Assembly (NCBI RefSeq): GCF_007747795.1
Contig: NZ_CP036275.1
Coordinates: 6,192,001-6,256,000 of the forward strand
Direction of reading: 5' to 3'
Length of the DNA stretch: 64,000 nt
From: Maioricimonas rarisocia
Lineage (GTDB): Bacteria; Planctomycetota; Planctomycetia; Planctomycetales; Planctomycetaceae
The translations under genes were made by a program, and so were the position numbers. Below the pieces are notes generated by a model. That model saw nothing but the letters and a program-made list of their open reading frames with translations. It was not told the origin of the DNA and did no database searches. Shown piece after piece: positions 1 to 12,073 of this stretch. Every line of letters starts with the position of its first letter. Within the stretch, counting starts at the first letter, position 1.

Positions 1-1010
1 AACTCGCCGACAAGCTCGCCCTTCTTGCGCGTCATCAGGGCTGCGAAGACGGAGGCACCGAGGTTCTGGCTTATGAACCGGACGGCACCGTCGCACATCA
101 GGAACTGGGCGCCACCATCATGGAAGCTCATGAAGCCGGTGCTCCGCAGATTCGAGCAATTGATGATGCACGGACCGCCCCCGGGAGTGCCGTCGGCAAG
201 TGAGCCATCCGGCCAGTGCTCGCCGTTGAGAAAGTCTCCCCATGCTCCGCCCTGAACACCGCCGAACATACTGGTCAGCGCCGAGTCCCGCTGCCGTCTG
301 CGATAGACCGTCGAGCCTCCGATGCGTTCACCGAGCATGAATGTGTTCGAAGTCCCGTCGGTAATGTCCCGCATGCGGGCGATGCTGCCGCCGAGCAGTC
401 CGACGGGCTGGATGGCTCCTTCACGGGAACCGCCGGCGCTACCCGCATAGGCAATGTCCGCGTAGGTGCCACGGATGCCAGTCGTGATGCAGTAGTCCGA
501 ACGGGCGGCCGTCCACGTAAGATCGAATGGAGGAACCCCCGGACCGCCAGCATTGGCGGGGAGCGTGTAATCGTGCTGCTGCTCTTCGGGGGTGGAAGGG
601 CACCAGAAGGCGGGCAGCGGCGTGCGGATGACATCCAGGTTCTGCTGGACGAGGTTGGCCGGGAACAGGGCCACGGCTTCGTTAAAGGCCGGAACGTGCG
701 GGCTCCACTGGTTATAGAGTGGTGCCTGATCAATGTAAGGAAGCAACATGATGGCCCACGACGAGGCGTTCAAATCGGCGCCGACCATATAGGCGAAGGG
801 AAACGTCCTGTGTGTGTCGTGGTAGTTGTGAAACGCGAGCCCGAACTGCTTGAGATTGTTTTTGCACTGGGTACGGCGGGCCGCCTCGCGAGCCTGCTGC
901 ACGGCAGGGAGCAGCAGGGCGATGAGGATCGCGATGATTGCGATCACCACCAGAAGCTCGATGAGGGTGAATCCACGATGCGGAACAGAAAGAACATTAC
1001 GTCGTCGCAT
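1..1010 (-). CDS. DUF1559 family protein with type IV pilin-like N-terminus (3' end cut by window)
   Basis: The gene reads leftwards from ATG at 1010 and runs off the window after 336 complete codons. The last bases (GAG, then TT) match the GEF ending of the paralogue at 1934-2995, so only about one residue and the stop are missing. After a short basic leader the N-terminus has the prepilin motif [17 protein letters not shown], then the family motif [14 protein letters not shown]. This is a type II/IV pseudopilin signal helix followed by the DUF1559 (SBP_bac_10-like) domain, greatly expanded in planctomycetes. The C-terminal motif around [18 protein letters not shown] is also typical. An SD-like GGAG lies 9-10 bases before the ATG. 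The protein is probably processed by prepilin peptidase and exported; its function is unknown. The lipoprotein gene at 1279 lies upstream on the same strand. Confidence 0.93.
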   Translation of the reverse strand, partial: MRRRNVLSVPHRGFTLIELLVVIAIIAILIALLLPAVQQAREAARRTQCKNNLKQFGLAFHNYHDTHRTFPFAYMVGADLNASSWAIMLLPYIDQAPLYNQWSPHVPAFNEAVALFPANLVQQNLDVIRTPLPAFWCPSTPEEQQHDYTLPANAGGPGVPPFDLTWTAARSDYCITTGIRGTYADIAYAGSAGGSREGAIQPVGLLGGSIARMRDITDGTSNTFMLGERIGGSTVYRRRQRDSALTSMFGGVQGGAWGDFLNGEHWPDGSLADGTPGGGPCIINCSNLRSTGFMSFHDGGAQFLMCDGAVRFISQNLGASVFAALMTRKKGELVGE

Positions 1011-1278
1011 TGCCCCGGGCTCCTCGAAGTGAACACGACTGCATCGGCCGAATGGCCACTCCCCCCGAACCGAACAGTCGAAGGGAAGCTGTCATGAGTG
1101 ATGCGGTTGAGACGCATCAGCACTCCGTAATGGCCCGGAGACCCGGCGACGGCCCCAGGCCGGTCGGGTCTCGCAAGACGGGATGCGATTAAAAGCCTAC
1201 CCGAGCCGCTGACAATGTGCAAACGCGCATTGATGCGTTGCAGACCTGCGGCATGGCGTTCTGCCGCACTGGTGGCGT

Positions 1279-1836
1279 TTATTTGGTCGAGAGTTCGATC
1301 GTGCCCAGATCGACGGGCTTGCCCTGATCTTCGACCGTGAACGTAATTTTCGATTCATCCGGATCGCTGTACTTCCCTTCGAGCTTGTCCGGCCCGACGT
1401 ACCGCCCGTTCATCAGGTTGTACTGCCCCCAGAAGAACGTGACGCGGTACGCCCCTGTGGGGACTCCATCGCCGGAAACAAACGTCGATACGGCAAATCG
1501 CCCCTCTTCATCGGTGAACGCTCCGGAACCGGGGAGACCGTCCTGGGGGCCGCTGTTCCGTACGCATTGAACTTTCACCGCTGCAGCCGGCTCGCCGTCG
1601 ACAAGCAACTGCCCCTTCACGGGAACTGTCGGCACGCGATCACCAACCGGCATGTTTTCGCCGCAGCCAAGCGCCAGCAACAGCGCAACTGCCAGCATCG
1701 AATGAAGAACTGCCCCACTTCGGCCGGGACCCGCCGGTGATCCCTGCGAGGAACAAGTTCCTGATTTCGTCTTCAACTGCGGGCAGGGGGCGGAGACCGA
1801 CGGATCAATCGGGTGTTGGTGAGGCAGATGCGTCAT
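1279..1836 (-). CDS. Small lipoprotein with carboxypeptidase-regulatory/transthyretin-like fold
   Basis: The C-terminal 125 residues look like the secreted planctomycete beta-sandwich proteins usually annotated as carboxypeptidase-regulatory-like or transthyretin-like: VPVKGQLLVDGEPAAAVKV, then GAFTDEEGRFAVSTF, then PTGAYRVTFFWG. A hydrophobic stretch ending LLLALGC just before this domain is a plausible signal peptide with a lipobox Cys, although Ala rather than Leu sits at -3. Start choice is uncertain. ATG at 1836 gives 185 aa with an unusually long pre-signal segment. ATG at 1698 gives 140 aa starting MLAVALLLALGC, but has no visible Shine-Dalgarno. The gene lies 97 bases after the DUF1559 gene at 1934-2995 on the same strand, a pairing often seen in this phylum. 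Function unknown; probably attached to a membrane on the periplasmic side. Confidence 0.75.
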   Translation of the reverse strand: MTHLPHQHPIDPSVSAPCPQLKTKSGTCSSQGSPAGPGRSGAVLHSMLAVALLLALGCGENMPVGDRVPTVPVKGQLLVDGEPAAAVKVQCVRNSGPQDGLPGSGAFTDEEGRFAVSTFVSGDGVPTGAYRVTFFWGQYNLMNGRYVGPDKLEGKYSDPDESKITFTVEDQGKPVDLGTIELSTK

Positions 1837-1933
1837 GAGTTCCGTACGCTTCCTGCAGAGGTTCCAGCCAGAGACGCAATGCACTGGCCGAGGAGGCCGG
1901 CAATCGGTGGACGGACGTCGCGTGGCGGCCGGT

Positions 1934-2995
1934 TCAGAATTCGCCGACGACTTCACCACCGCGTGCGGTAATCAGCGAGAACAATGTCCAGGCAGCGATA
2001 TTCTGGCTGATGAACCGGACCGAGCCGTCGCCAAGGACGATCTGGGCACCTCCGGGATGCCAGGAATAGAGCCCGGCGGTCCGGAAGTTCGAGCAGTTCA
2101 CCGCGCAGGGACCGCCGTCCGATCCGGGCGTCCCGTCGTAAAGTCGACCTTCGACCCAGGTGTCCCCCTGAAACACGTCCGCCCAGGCACCGCTGCCAGT
2201 CATCTGCTGAACGGCGGCCTCGGGATCCGACGTCGGAACCAGAGTCCGCAGGCGATACAGCGAATTCCGGCTCGCCTGCTCGGCGACCAGGATGGTGTTG
2301 CTCGACCCGTCGGTAAAGTCGCGGAGAGCTCCGCCAGTTCCCCCTTGGCTCATCGACGGGACATCAAGAATCCGCAGCGACCAGCTTCCCCAGCCGGAGC
2401 GGCTGCCGCCGAAGTTCTGTCCGGATTGTGCAACCGAGGAGAAATCGCCACGAACGCCATCGAGCGTTCCGTAATCGCATGCTCCCCCCCTCATCGTCAG
2501 TTCGGCCGCCGTGGGAGGAAACCCGGAACCGAGCACGGTCCCTGCTGGAATCGTGTATTCAACAAGCGACACGCCGGGAGACGAAGGGCAGAGGAAACCA
2601 TTGAGGATCGTCGGAGTCACCAACTGGTTCGTCGCCGAGTACGGAGACTGATTCGTGTCGTACTGGTTATAGATGGGAGCCTGATCGAAGAACGGCAGAA
2701 GCATTGTCTGCCAGCTGGCGCCGCTGGTGATATTCAGTCCGCTGGAGACGGTCAGGCCGATCATCGCCGGCTGCGGGAAGCGGCTGTGCGTATCGTGATA
2801 GTTGTGAAACGCGACGCCGATCTGCTTGAGGTTGTTTTTGCACTGGGTCCGGCGAGCTGCCTCCCGGGCCTGCTGCACCGCCGGCAGCAGCAGCGCGATC
2901 AGAATCGCGATAATGGCGATGACAACCAGCAGTTCGATGAGCGTGAAACCGCGATGCCGCGCAGAATGGGCATTAAGAGATCGCATGGCCCGCAT
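1934..2995 (-). CDS. DUF1559 family protein with type IV pilin-like N-terminus
   Basis: Complete paralogue (353 aa) of the gene at the left window edge. The prepilin cleavage and helix motif [17 protein letters not shown] is at residues 16-30, then [23 protein letters not shown], then the DUF1559 domain to the C-terminus ([18 protein letters not shown] near the end, terminal GEVVGEF). ATG at 2995 sits immediately after GAGGA. The fourth codon, ATG at 2986, has that GAGGA at normal spacing and is the likelier true start (350 aa). Presumed exported and anchored through its N-terminal helix; role unknown. The lipoprotein gene follows 97 bases downstream, so the two may be co-transcribed. Confidence 0.95.
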   Translation of the reverse strand: MRAMRSLNAHSARHRGFTLIELLVVIAIIAILIALLLPAVQQAREAARRTQCKNNLKQIGVAFHNYHDTHSRFPQPAMIGLTVSSGLNITSGASWQTMLLPFFDQAPIYNQYDTNQSPYSATNQLVTPTILNGFLCPSSPGVSLVEYTIPAGTVLGSGFPPTAAELTMRGGACDYGTLDGVRGDFSSVAQSGQNFGGSRSGWGSWSLRILDVPSMSQGGTGGALRDFTDGSSNTILVAEQASRNSLYRLRTLVPTSDPEAAVQQMTGSGAWADVFQGDTWVEGRLYDGTPGSDGGPCAVNCSNFRTAGLYSWHPGGAQIVLGDGSVRFISQNIAAWTLFSLITARGGEVVGEF

Positions 2996-3407
2996 TCCTC
3001 GACAGTGATGTGCCCCGGACCGCAGAGGCCCCGGACGTTATGAAGTGATCAGACGGGTATCAGAGATTGCCCGTCGATCGTCTCGATCATCCGTCAAAGC
3101 GCAAACGGCAGGCGTCGTCGCTCCGCCCCGGTTGAGGGGAGGAACATCAACTCCTGACATCCTAAGAGACTACCCGCACTGGAAACCGGCTGCAAATCCA
3201 GCGGGAAAATCGGCGGCGGAATTCATAGCGTGCTCACACGACCGACGTACGCTCGACGCACGGAGTTCCATCCGTGATCCGTCGCCGACATAAGCAGACT
3301 GTCGAACGTACGCGTCGATCGACGTATGCGCCAGGCACGGTCCAGCCGCGGTCGTGAAGCGGTGACCGCGGCTGCGGGTCGAAGAACACCCCGTTCCGAA
3401 TCGGGCC
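2996..3407. other. Intergenic region without a recognisable gene
   Basis: This lies upstream of the DUF1559 gene (minus) and downstream of the Gfo/Idh gene (minus). The short open frames across it have no start context and no family resemblance. I see no strong hairpin followed by T residues. It presumably holds the promoter of the DUF1559 gene. Confidence 0.5.
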
Positions 3408-4469
3408 TCAGACCTCGAGCCGCGAGTGAACCGGCACCGTCGTTCGTTCGCGGGACGACTGCAGGCCGGCCAGCATGATCTCGGTGACATGGCGGGCGAA
3501 GCGGGCATTGGTGAGCGGCGGATGCACTCCCTGCCGGATGCACTCGACCCAGTGCTGATGGGAGTTCTGCACCGGCCAGCCGGACAGGTCGATCTGCTCG
3601 TGGATCTGGGGAGCGTCCTCATCCGTCCTGCTGCCCGGCCGGTAGTGATGCAGCTCGCCGCTCAGACTCGGACTGACAACCTTGCCTTCCGTACCGTGAA
3701 TCGAGAACTCGAAGGTCTTGGCGGCATCGCACCAACCGGTCTCGGCCGTGCCGAGGCCACCGTTCGCGAAATCGAGAATCAGCGAGGCGGTGTCTTCCAG
3801 CCGTGTCGGCTTGGCGACCGTCGTGCAGCGGCAGGTGACGGCAGTGACCGAGCCCATCAGCGTCACCAGGTGGGCGATGGCATAAACGCCCATGTCGAAC
3901 AGTGCGCCGACGTCGGCCCGGTCAGCATCGAAGAACCACAGGTTGTCGTCCGGTTCTTCTTCGAGGATCTCCTGGATGCCGGCGTAGTAGACCTCCGGTC
4001 CGCCATGGCTGAAGCGTGCATGGGCCGACGACAGTTGTCCCAGTCTGCCCTCTTCGATCAGCTGGCGGGCGGCCAGCACGTGCGGTCGGGCAACGAACGG
4101 AAGAGACAGAACTGTCCGGTCGGTCTTTTCGGCCGCCTGCACGAACTGCTCGGCTTCTTCCAGCGAGGTACTCAGTGGCTTCTGCATGTGAACATGTTTG
4201 CCGGCTTCGAGAGCCATCAGGCCGTACTTCACGTGCAGCGGGTGCGGGAGTGCCACAATCACGCCGTCGATCTCGGGATCGGCGATGACCTCCTCGTAGG
4301 AATTCGTCCAGCGGGGAACATCGAACTTGCGGCAGAGGGTTTCGAGTCGGCTCTGCCGGCGACCGCTGAGCACAACGACCTCCGCATCTTCGGCGGTCTT
4401 CATCTCAGGGAGGTGCAGCTTGGCGGCGATGCCGCCGGCTCCGATGATGCCGATGCGGAGCGTTCCCAT
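3408..4469 (-). CDS. Gfo/Idh/MocA family NAD(P)-dependent oxidoreductase
   Basis: A 353-residue protein with an N-terminal Rossmann fold starting LRIGIIGAGGIAAKLH, the GxGxxA dinucleotide-binding loop at residues 10-15. A C-terminal alpha/beta domain follows, as in glucose-fructose oxidoreductase, inositol dehydrogenase and MocA. The family EKP lysine motif appears as MQKPLS (Gln for Glu), with the catalytic-type Lys kept. No signal peptide is visible, so it is probably cytoplasmic and oxidises or epimerises a sugar or cyclitol; the substrate cannot be told. ATG at 4469 is preceded by GGAAGG at good spacing. It is separated by 184 bases from the SNF2 gene on the same strand, with no functional link evident. 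Confidence 0.9.
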   Translation of the reverse strand: MGTLRIGIIGAGGIAAKLHLPEMKTAEDAEVVVLSGRRQSRLETLCRKFDVPRWTNSYEEVIADPEIDGVIVALPHPLHVKYGLMALEAGKHVHMQKPLSTSLEEAEQFVQAAEKTDRTVLSLPFVARPHVLAARQLIEEGRLGQLSSAHARFSHGGPEVYYAGIQEILEEEPDDNLWFFDADRADVGALFDMGVYAIAHLVTLMGSVTAVTCRCTTVAKPTRLEDTASLILDFANGGLGTAETGWCDAAKTFEFSIHGTEGKVVSPSLSGELHHYRPGSRTDEDAPQIHEQIDLSGWPVQNSHQHWVECIRQGVHPPLTNARFARHVTEIMLAGLQSSRERTTVPVHSRLEV

Positions 4470-4653
4470 GTCGTGCCTTCCGGGGCTGGAGATTCTTCAG
4501 GTGGAAGCGACGCTCTGGCGTCGCGTGTGCAGGTGCCTTCAGCGTAACCCTGCGGCAGCGGCCGGACAATCGAGCGGACTGCGGCGGCTGCGCACGGCAG
4601 CGGCCCGGGGATTCCGGGCCGCGTCGGTGGTACGTCTAAGGGCTGGAACCGGA

Positions 4654-7986
<3,333 letters not shown>

Positions 7987-8285
7987 TCATGCCTCCCTGC
8001 CGGGTTGTCCGTCCCGGGCGATCGGCTCGTAATCTCAGATGTTGCATCAAGTTGCGAAAAACAATGCACGCGGCTTCGACATGCGGATTCCGAAGCACGC
8101 CCAACAGACGTCCGCGCCGTCGCGCATCCGGTAAGCCTAATCGACACTTGCCAGTCTGACTACCCTGTTCTGACCTGATTGACGTGGCAATCCGGGCAGA
8201 CCAGCGCAAAGAATCACCCTGAAGCGAATCGCAATGTCCGGGGGATCGAACGGCCCGCCGGTTCGGAGCACTCACGCGGAAGTGT

Positions 8286-8975
8286 CTATTCCGCGGGGGG
8301 ATCGGAGATCTGCTCGAGGTATTGCGAGAGGTGCAGTTCGAGCCGCTGAAGCTGTTGCCAGGTCGCTTTGGACAGGCAGATCGAGCCATCCGAATCCGAA
8401 GCAAATTCTTCACGACCGGCGAGCAGGACACGCATGAGTCGCGAGTGTGCGTAAGCCACCACGTCCGACAGCTGGGCGGACTGCAGTGCATTCAGTCCGT
8501 TGGGAAGCGAGGGTGGGCCGTTCGGAAAGAGTTCCTCGACGAGGTCGAATGGCGGGCCGTCCCAGTCACTGCCGCCGGTCCCAAACTCGACGTCCTGCTT
8601 GTCCAGCGAGACCGTCCGGTCGCCGAGATTGGCGTGGGCCGAGAGACGCGACGACGTGCTGTCTTCGTCGTTCGTCAGCTCATCCGGGTGACCGAAAACG
8701 AGCAGGCAGCGGCCGATCAGAATCTGATCACCAGGCTGCAGGACGCGCATCTTGACGGGATGACCATTCACCCGCGTTCCGTTGGTGCTTTCGAGATCGG
8801 TCAGAATGACCTGCCCGGAATGTGCCTGAACCTTGGCATGAAAGCGACTCACGCGCTCGTCGTTGAGACGGATGTCGTTGTCTTCTTCGCGGCCGATCGT
8901 AATCGGAGTCGGCAGGTTGGCGAACACCTGCCCCCGCTCCAGGCCGTCGAGCACTTGAAAGGTCACCGTCACCAT
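8286..8975 (-). CDS. FHA domain protein
   Basis: 229 aa. The N-terminal 100 residues are a well-preserved forkhead-associated domain: ITIGRE (G28-R29), RVSRFHA (S43-H46) and LESTNGTRVNG (S63-T67), the phosphothreonine-binding signature. The remaining 130 residues have no recognised domain; the C-terminus is helical (LSKATWQQLQRLELHLSQYLEQI). FHA proteins read Ser/Thr-kinase phosphorylation, and planctomycetes encode many such kinases; no kinase is adjacent here. A sigma70-like promoter is proposed at 9099-9128. The response regulator gene lies upstream on the same strand. Confidence 0.93.
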   Translation of the reverse strand: MVTVTFQVLDGLERGQVFANLPTPITIGREEDNDIRLNDERVSRFHAKVQAHSGQVILTDLESTNGTRVNGHPVKMRVLQPGDQILIGRCLLVFGHPDELTNDEDSTSSRLSAHANLGDRTVSLDKQDVEFGTGGSDWDGPPFDLVEELFPNGPPSLPNGLNALQSAQLSDVVAYAHSRLMRVLLAGREEFASDSDGSICLSKATWQQLQRLELHLSQYLEQISDPPAE

Positions 8976-9098
8976 ATCACCGGTCTGTTCAAGAGGGAGG
9001 TCCGGTTCACGAACGGCGTACCGCGTCGAAGATCAGACACTCACGACGGACAAGGATCGCGTTCAGGACAGGGGGAGCAAGTGTCCTCGAACCTGATT

Positions 9099-9128
9099 TT
9101 TTTAGCACAGTAACAAAGTGTGCGTCAA
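9099..9128 (-). promoter_or_regulatory. Putative sigma70-type promoter of the FHA gene
   Basis: Read on the minus strand, TTGACG (9123-9128) is followed after 18 bases by TAAAAA (9099-9104), in an A/T-rich patch that stands out from the GC-rich surroundings. It would start transcription about 115-120 bases before the FHA start codon at 8975. This is inferred from sequence only. Confidence 0.45.
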
Positions 9129-9184
9129 GAATTTGCGAAAGTTCGCGTTCCATCCGGCTCTTGCCCGGGCTGTCCGGAACTCTG

Positions 9185-9568
9185 TCAGAGGCGAATCTGA
9201 AGGGCTGTCGAGATGGCCTCGATCAGGACCTTTCTCGTAAACGGCTTGGCGAGCACGGCCGCAACGGCGGCCAGCCGCGCATTCTGGTGCAACTCCGCTG
9301 TGAGATCGGCCGTCATCAGAATACAGGGCAGCCGAACATTGTAGGATTTCACGATCCGGATCGCTTCCAGACCGGTCAGCCGCGGCATGTGCATGTCCAG
9401 CAGGACCAGATCGACACGTGTCTGCTGGACCACTTCGATGACCGCCTCGCCATTCTCGACACTTGTGCTTTCGATGTGCGGCGGGAGCATCTCCAGCAGG
9501 GTTTCGCGAAAACCACGATCGTCGTCCGCAATCACCAGGCGCAGATGCTGTTCAGACACGGGAGTCAC
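9185..9568 (-). CDS. Single-domain response regulator (CheY-like receiver)
   Basis: 127 aa, a receiver domain and nothing else. The acidic pocket is D15-D16-D17, the phosphoacceptor is D58 (LVLLDMHMPRLTG), the switch Thr is T86 (ILMTA) and the conserved Lys is K108 (AKPF). All catalytic residues are present, so it should be phosphorylatable. There is no output domain, so it acts by protein-protein contact. The start is GTG at 9568; GTG at 9559 is also possible. No histidine kinase is nearby. The FHA protein gene downstream on the same strand may belong to the same signalling network, but that is only proximity. Confidence 0.93.
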   Translation of the reverse strand: MTPVSEQHLRLVIADDDRGFRETLLEMLPPHIESTSVENGEAVIEVVQQTRVDLVLLDMHMPRLTGLEAIRIVKSYNVRLPCILMTADLTAELHQNARLAAVAAVLAKPFTRKVLIEAISTALQIRL

Positions 9569-9819
9569 GGCAGTCGGCTTTCCAGAACGTTCAACAGTGA
9601 AATCGGCGCAGGCCGGCAGAACGCTGATTATCCGGATAACACAGCGCCCGATTCTCTGTCAACGCTTTCCCGGACAACCGGTTACGTTCGGTGGGGGCTG
9701 TCGACGTCGAACCCTGGACACGCCAGGCATCCAGATGCTGCCTCTGCGGGGGCCATCCTGACGCTCCCAAAGTATACAATACCGATTCCTCCCCACGCCG
9801 CGCCAGATGAGGTCCGACG

Positions 9820-10902
9820 ATGAATGACAGGGCGACACCTCCGCCGGGACGCGGAGCCCAGATCCATCCCCCCAACCGTTTCGAGACGGTCTGGTACGAG
9901 GAGGACTACGACCACTCGGACGATCCGGCAGCCGATTTCGAGGCGGCCCGACGGCCACAAACAGAGTACCTGCCCGACGAGTCCCGCAGCGTCGTTACCG
10001 AGAACAACAGTCCCGATATCGCCTTCCGCTACAGTCTCAATCCGTACCGCGGATGCCAGCATGGCTGCAGCTACTGCTACGCGCGGCCCAGTCACGAATA
10101 CCTGGGATTGAACGCCGGCCTGGACTTCGAATCGAAGATCTTCGTCAAGCACAAGGCACCGCAGCTGTTCCGTGACTGGCTCTCGCGAGAGAAATGGGAA
10201 CCGGAACTGATCGCCTTTTCGGGGATCACCGACTGCTATCAACCAGCCGAGCGGAAGTTCCGGCTGACCCGCGGATGCCTCGAAGTGGCCCGTGATGCAC
10301 GGCAACCGGTCGGCATCGTGACGAAGAACGCACTGATCTGCCGGGACCGCGACGTGCTGCAGCCGATGGCCGAACAGAACGTCGTGCATGTCTCGATCAG
10401 CGTCACGACGCTCGATGCGGATCTGGCCCGGCTAATGGAGCCGCGAACCAGCATCCCGGCGGCACGGTTGCGGGCGATCCGGGAACTGAGTGCAGCGGGC
10501 ATCCCTGTGGCGGTGATGGTGGCTCCGGTCATTCCTGGCCTGAATGACCACGAGATTCCCGCCATCCTCGAAGCCGCCGCCGACGCGGGTGCCAGTGCCG
10601 CCAGCTACGTCCTGCTGCGACTGCCGCTCACGGTCCGGCCGGTCTTTCTGGAATGGCTCGAGCGGACGCAGCCTTCCCGGTACGACCGGGTGGTCTCACG
10701 CATCGAGTCGAGCCGCGGGGGGAAGCTGAACAGTGCTGAGTTCGGCAAACGGATGCGAGGTGAGGGACTGATCGCCGAGCAGATCCGCCAGACGTTTCAG
10801 GTATTCGCAAAGCGGCACGGGCTGACCCGACGCCAGCGGAACCTGGACACCTCGGGATTCGTCCGGCCGCAGCCGACCAGCGGACAAATGCGACTGTTCT
10901 GA
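9820..10902 (+). CDS. PA0069-family radical SAM protein
   Basis: 360 aa. The radical SAM [4Fe-4S] motif is C79-x3-C83-x2-C86 within YRGCQHGCSYCYARPSHEYLG, the characteristic signature of the PA0069/Rv2578c (COG1533, SplB-like) family. PSRYDRV and a C-terminal region with TSGQMRLF follow. The family resembles spore photoproduct lyase in its core, but its substrate is unknown; a DNA-repair role is often assumed without proof. It stands alone, convergent with the SDR gene (49 bases between stops). ATG at 9820 is the first in frame. Confidence 0.93.
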   Translation: MNDRATPPPGRGAQIHPPNRFETVWYEEDYDHSDDPAADFEAARRPQTEYLPDESRSVVTENNSPDIAFRYSLNPYRGCQHGCSYCYARPSHEYLGLNAGLDFESKIFVKHKAPQLFRDWLSREKWEPELIAFSGITDCYQPAERKFRLTRGCLEVARDARQPVGIVTKNALICRDRDVLQPMAEQNVVHVSISVTTLDADLARLMEPRTSIPAARLRAIRELSAAGIPVAVMVAPVIPGLNDHEIPAILEAAADAGASAASYVLLRLPLTVRPVFLEWLERTQPSRYDRVVSRIESSRGGKLNSAEFGKRMRGEGLIAEQIRQTFQVFAKRHGLTRRQRNLDTSGFVRPQPTSGQMRLF

Positions 10903-10951
10903 AACTGGGGCACGGAGGCAATCGCCCTCAACGGCATCGCCGCTGTCGCCT

Positions 10952-11782
10952 CTACTGGCACCGCCCCCACGTGTGCCCGCCATCGACGGTCAGTACCTGG
11001 CCTGAGATCCATTGGGCGTCGTCGGAGACCAGGAAGCGAACCGCTCTGGCAATGTCCTCCGGTTGGCCGCACCGGCCCAGGGGAATACGGGGAATGAGCG
11101 CCTGTTCCAGCTCCGGCGTGATGTACGATTTCGGGATGCCGGTATGGACGGGACCGGGGGCCACAGCGTTCACGCGGACCCCGTACGGTCCCAGTGCCAC
11201 GCACAGCCCTCGAGTGAATGCCTCCACGGCTGCCTTGCTCGAACCGTAGTTGATCTCGAACGGGTCGCACTGAGCCGCGTTCGTGCTGATATTGACGATG
11301 GCTCCCTGGCTGAGCCCGGCTTCGCGATACTGCCGGAGAAACGTCTGGATGAGCAGCAGAGAGCCCCTCACGTTGACCGAAAAGGTTCGGTCGATGCTGG
11401 CCGCATCCGTGGCTTCGATGGTGTCATCGGCTTCCGCATGAGCGGCATTGTTGATGAGCGTGTCGACGGGGCCGAATGCTGACCGGGCCGCTTCCAGAAC
11501 GGCGATGATCTCGTCGGGCTTCGACAGGTCCGCCGAGATACTCACCGCCTCCCCGCCCTCTGTCGTGATCTCACGCAGTACCCGGTCCGCTTCATCCTGT
11601 CCTCCCTGCGTATGAATGATCCGGCTGGAGTCGACGTTCCGGTAGGCGTACCCGGTCGGTTCGAGCCACGTCATCGCGACGCGGTATCCTCGCCAGGCCA
11701 GTTCCTTCGCGATCGCGGCACCGATGCCGTGATTGGCTCCAGTGACGACCGCCACTCTGCCTGTCTCGACTGGACGATTCAT
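10952..11782 (-). CDS. Short-chain dehydrogenase/reductase (SDR)
   Basis: 276 aa classical SDR. Visible motifs are TGANHGIG (residues 14-21, cofactor binding), NNAA (111-114) and the catalytic S166, Y179 and K183 (INYGSSKAA), with PGPVHTG and DGGHTWG near the C-terminus. This is the FabG-like oxidoreductase fold, with NAD(P)H-dependent reduction or oxidation of an alcohol or ketone; the substrate is not predictable. An insert at residues 43-62 lengthens the loop after beta-strand 2. It may follow its neighbours in an unknown pathway, but nothing on the same strand is tightly linked. Confidence 0.92.
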   Translation of the reverse strand: MNRPVETGRVAVVTGANHGIGAAIAKELAWRGYRVAMTWLEPTGYAYRNVDSSRIIHTQGGQDEADRVLREITTEGGEAVSISADLSKPDEIIAVLEAARSAFGPVDTLINNAAHAEADDTIEATDAASIDRTFSVNVRGSLLLIQTFLRQYREAGLSQGAIVNISTNAAQCDPFEINYGSSKAAVEAFTRGLCVALGPYGVRVNAVAPGPVHTGIPKSYITPELEQALIPRIPLGRCGQPEDIARAVRFLVSDDAQWISGQVLTVDGGHTWGRCQ

Positions 11783-11997
11783 TCCTTACCCCGGTTCAAT
11801 AGTCGTTGTGATTCGTGCGGCCGGCAGCGCGGCTGGGGACAGCGGCATCGAACGTGCTGGCACGATCGGTCCCGGACAGACGCGTAGCCCTCTCAACGTG
11901 GCGGACACCGTTTCCGGGGAACCGGATCGCCTCCGGAACGGAGATTCCCGGCACCGCGAGCACAATCGAATTCCGATCGTGGCAGCACGTCACCACA

Positions 11998-12038
11998 GAA
12001 AAAGGGCCGGCCCGCTTCAAGCGAAGCAGTGCCGACCC
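11998..12038 (-). terminator. Rho-independent terminator of the Gfo/Idh gene
   Basis: On the minus strand a long interrupted stem follows the stop at 12074: GGGTCGGC pairs with GCCGGCCC (one G-T), enclosing GCTTC-GCTT-GAAGC, and it is followed at once by TTTTT (11999-12003). It lies about 35 bases after the stop codon. Confidence 0.85.
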
Positions 12039-12073
12039 CTGTCTTCATCAGGATCAGTTCGCAGTGCAGGCGA

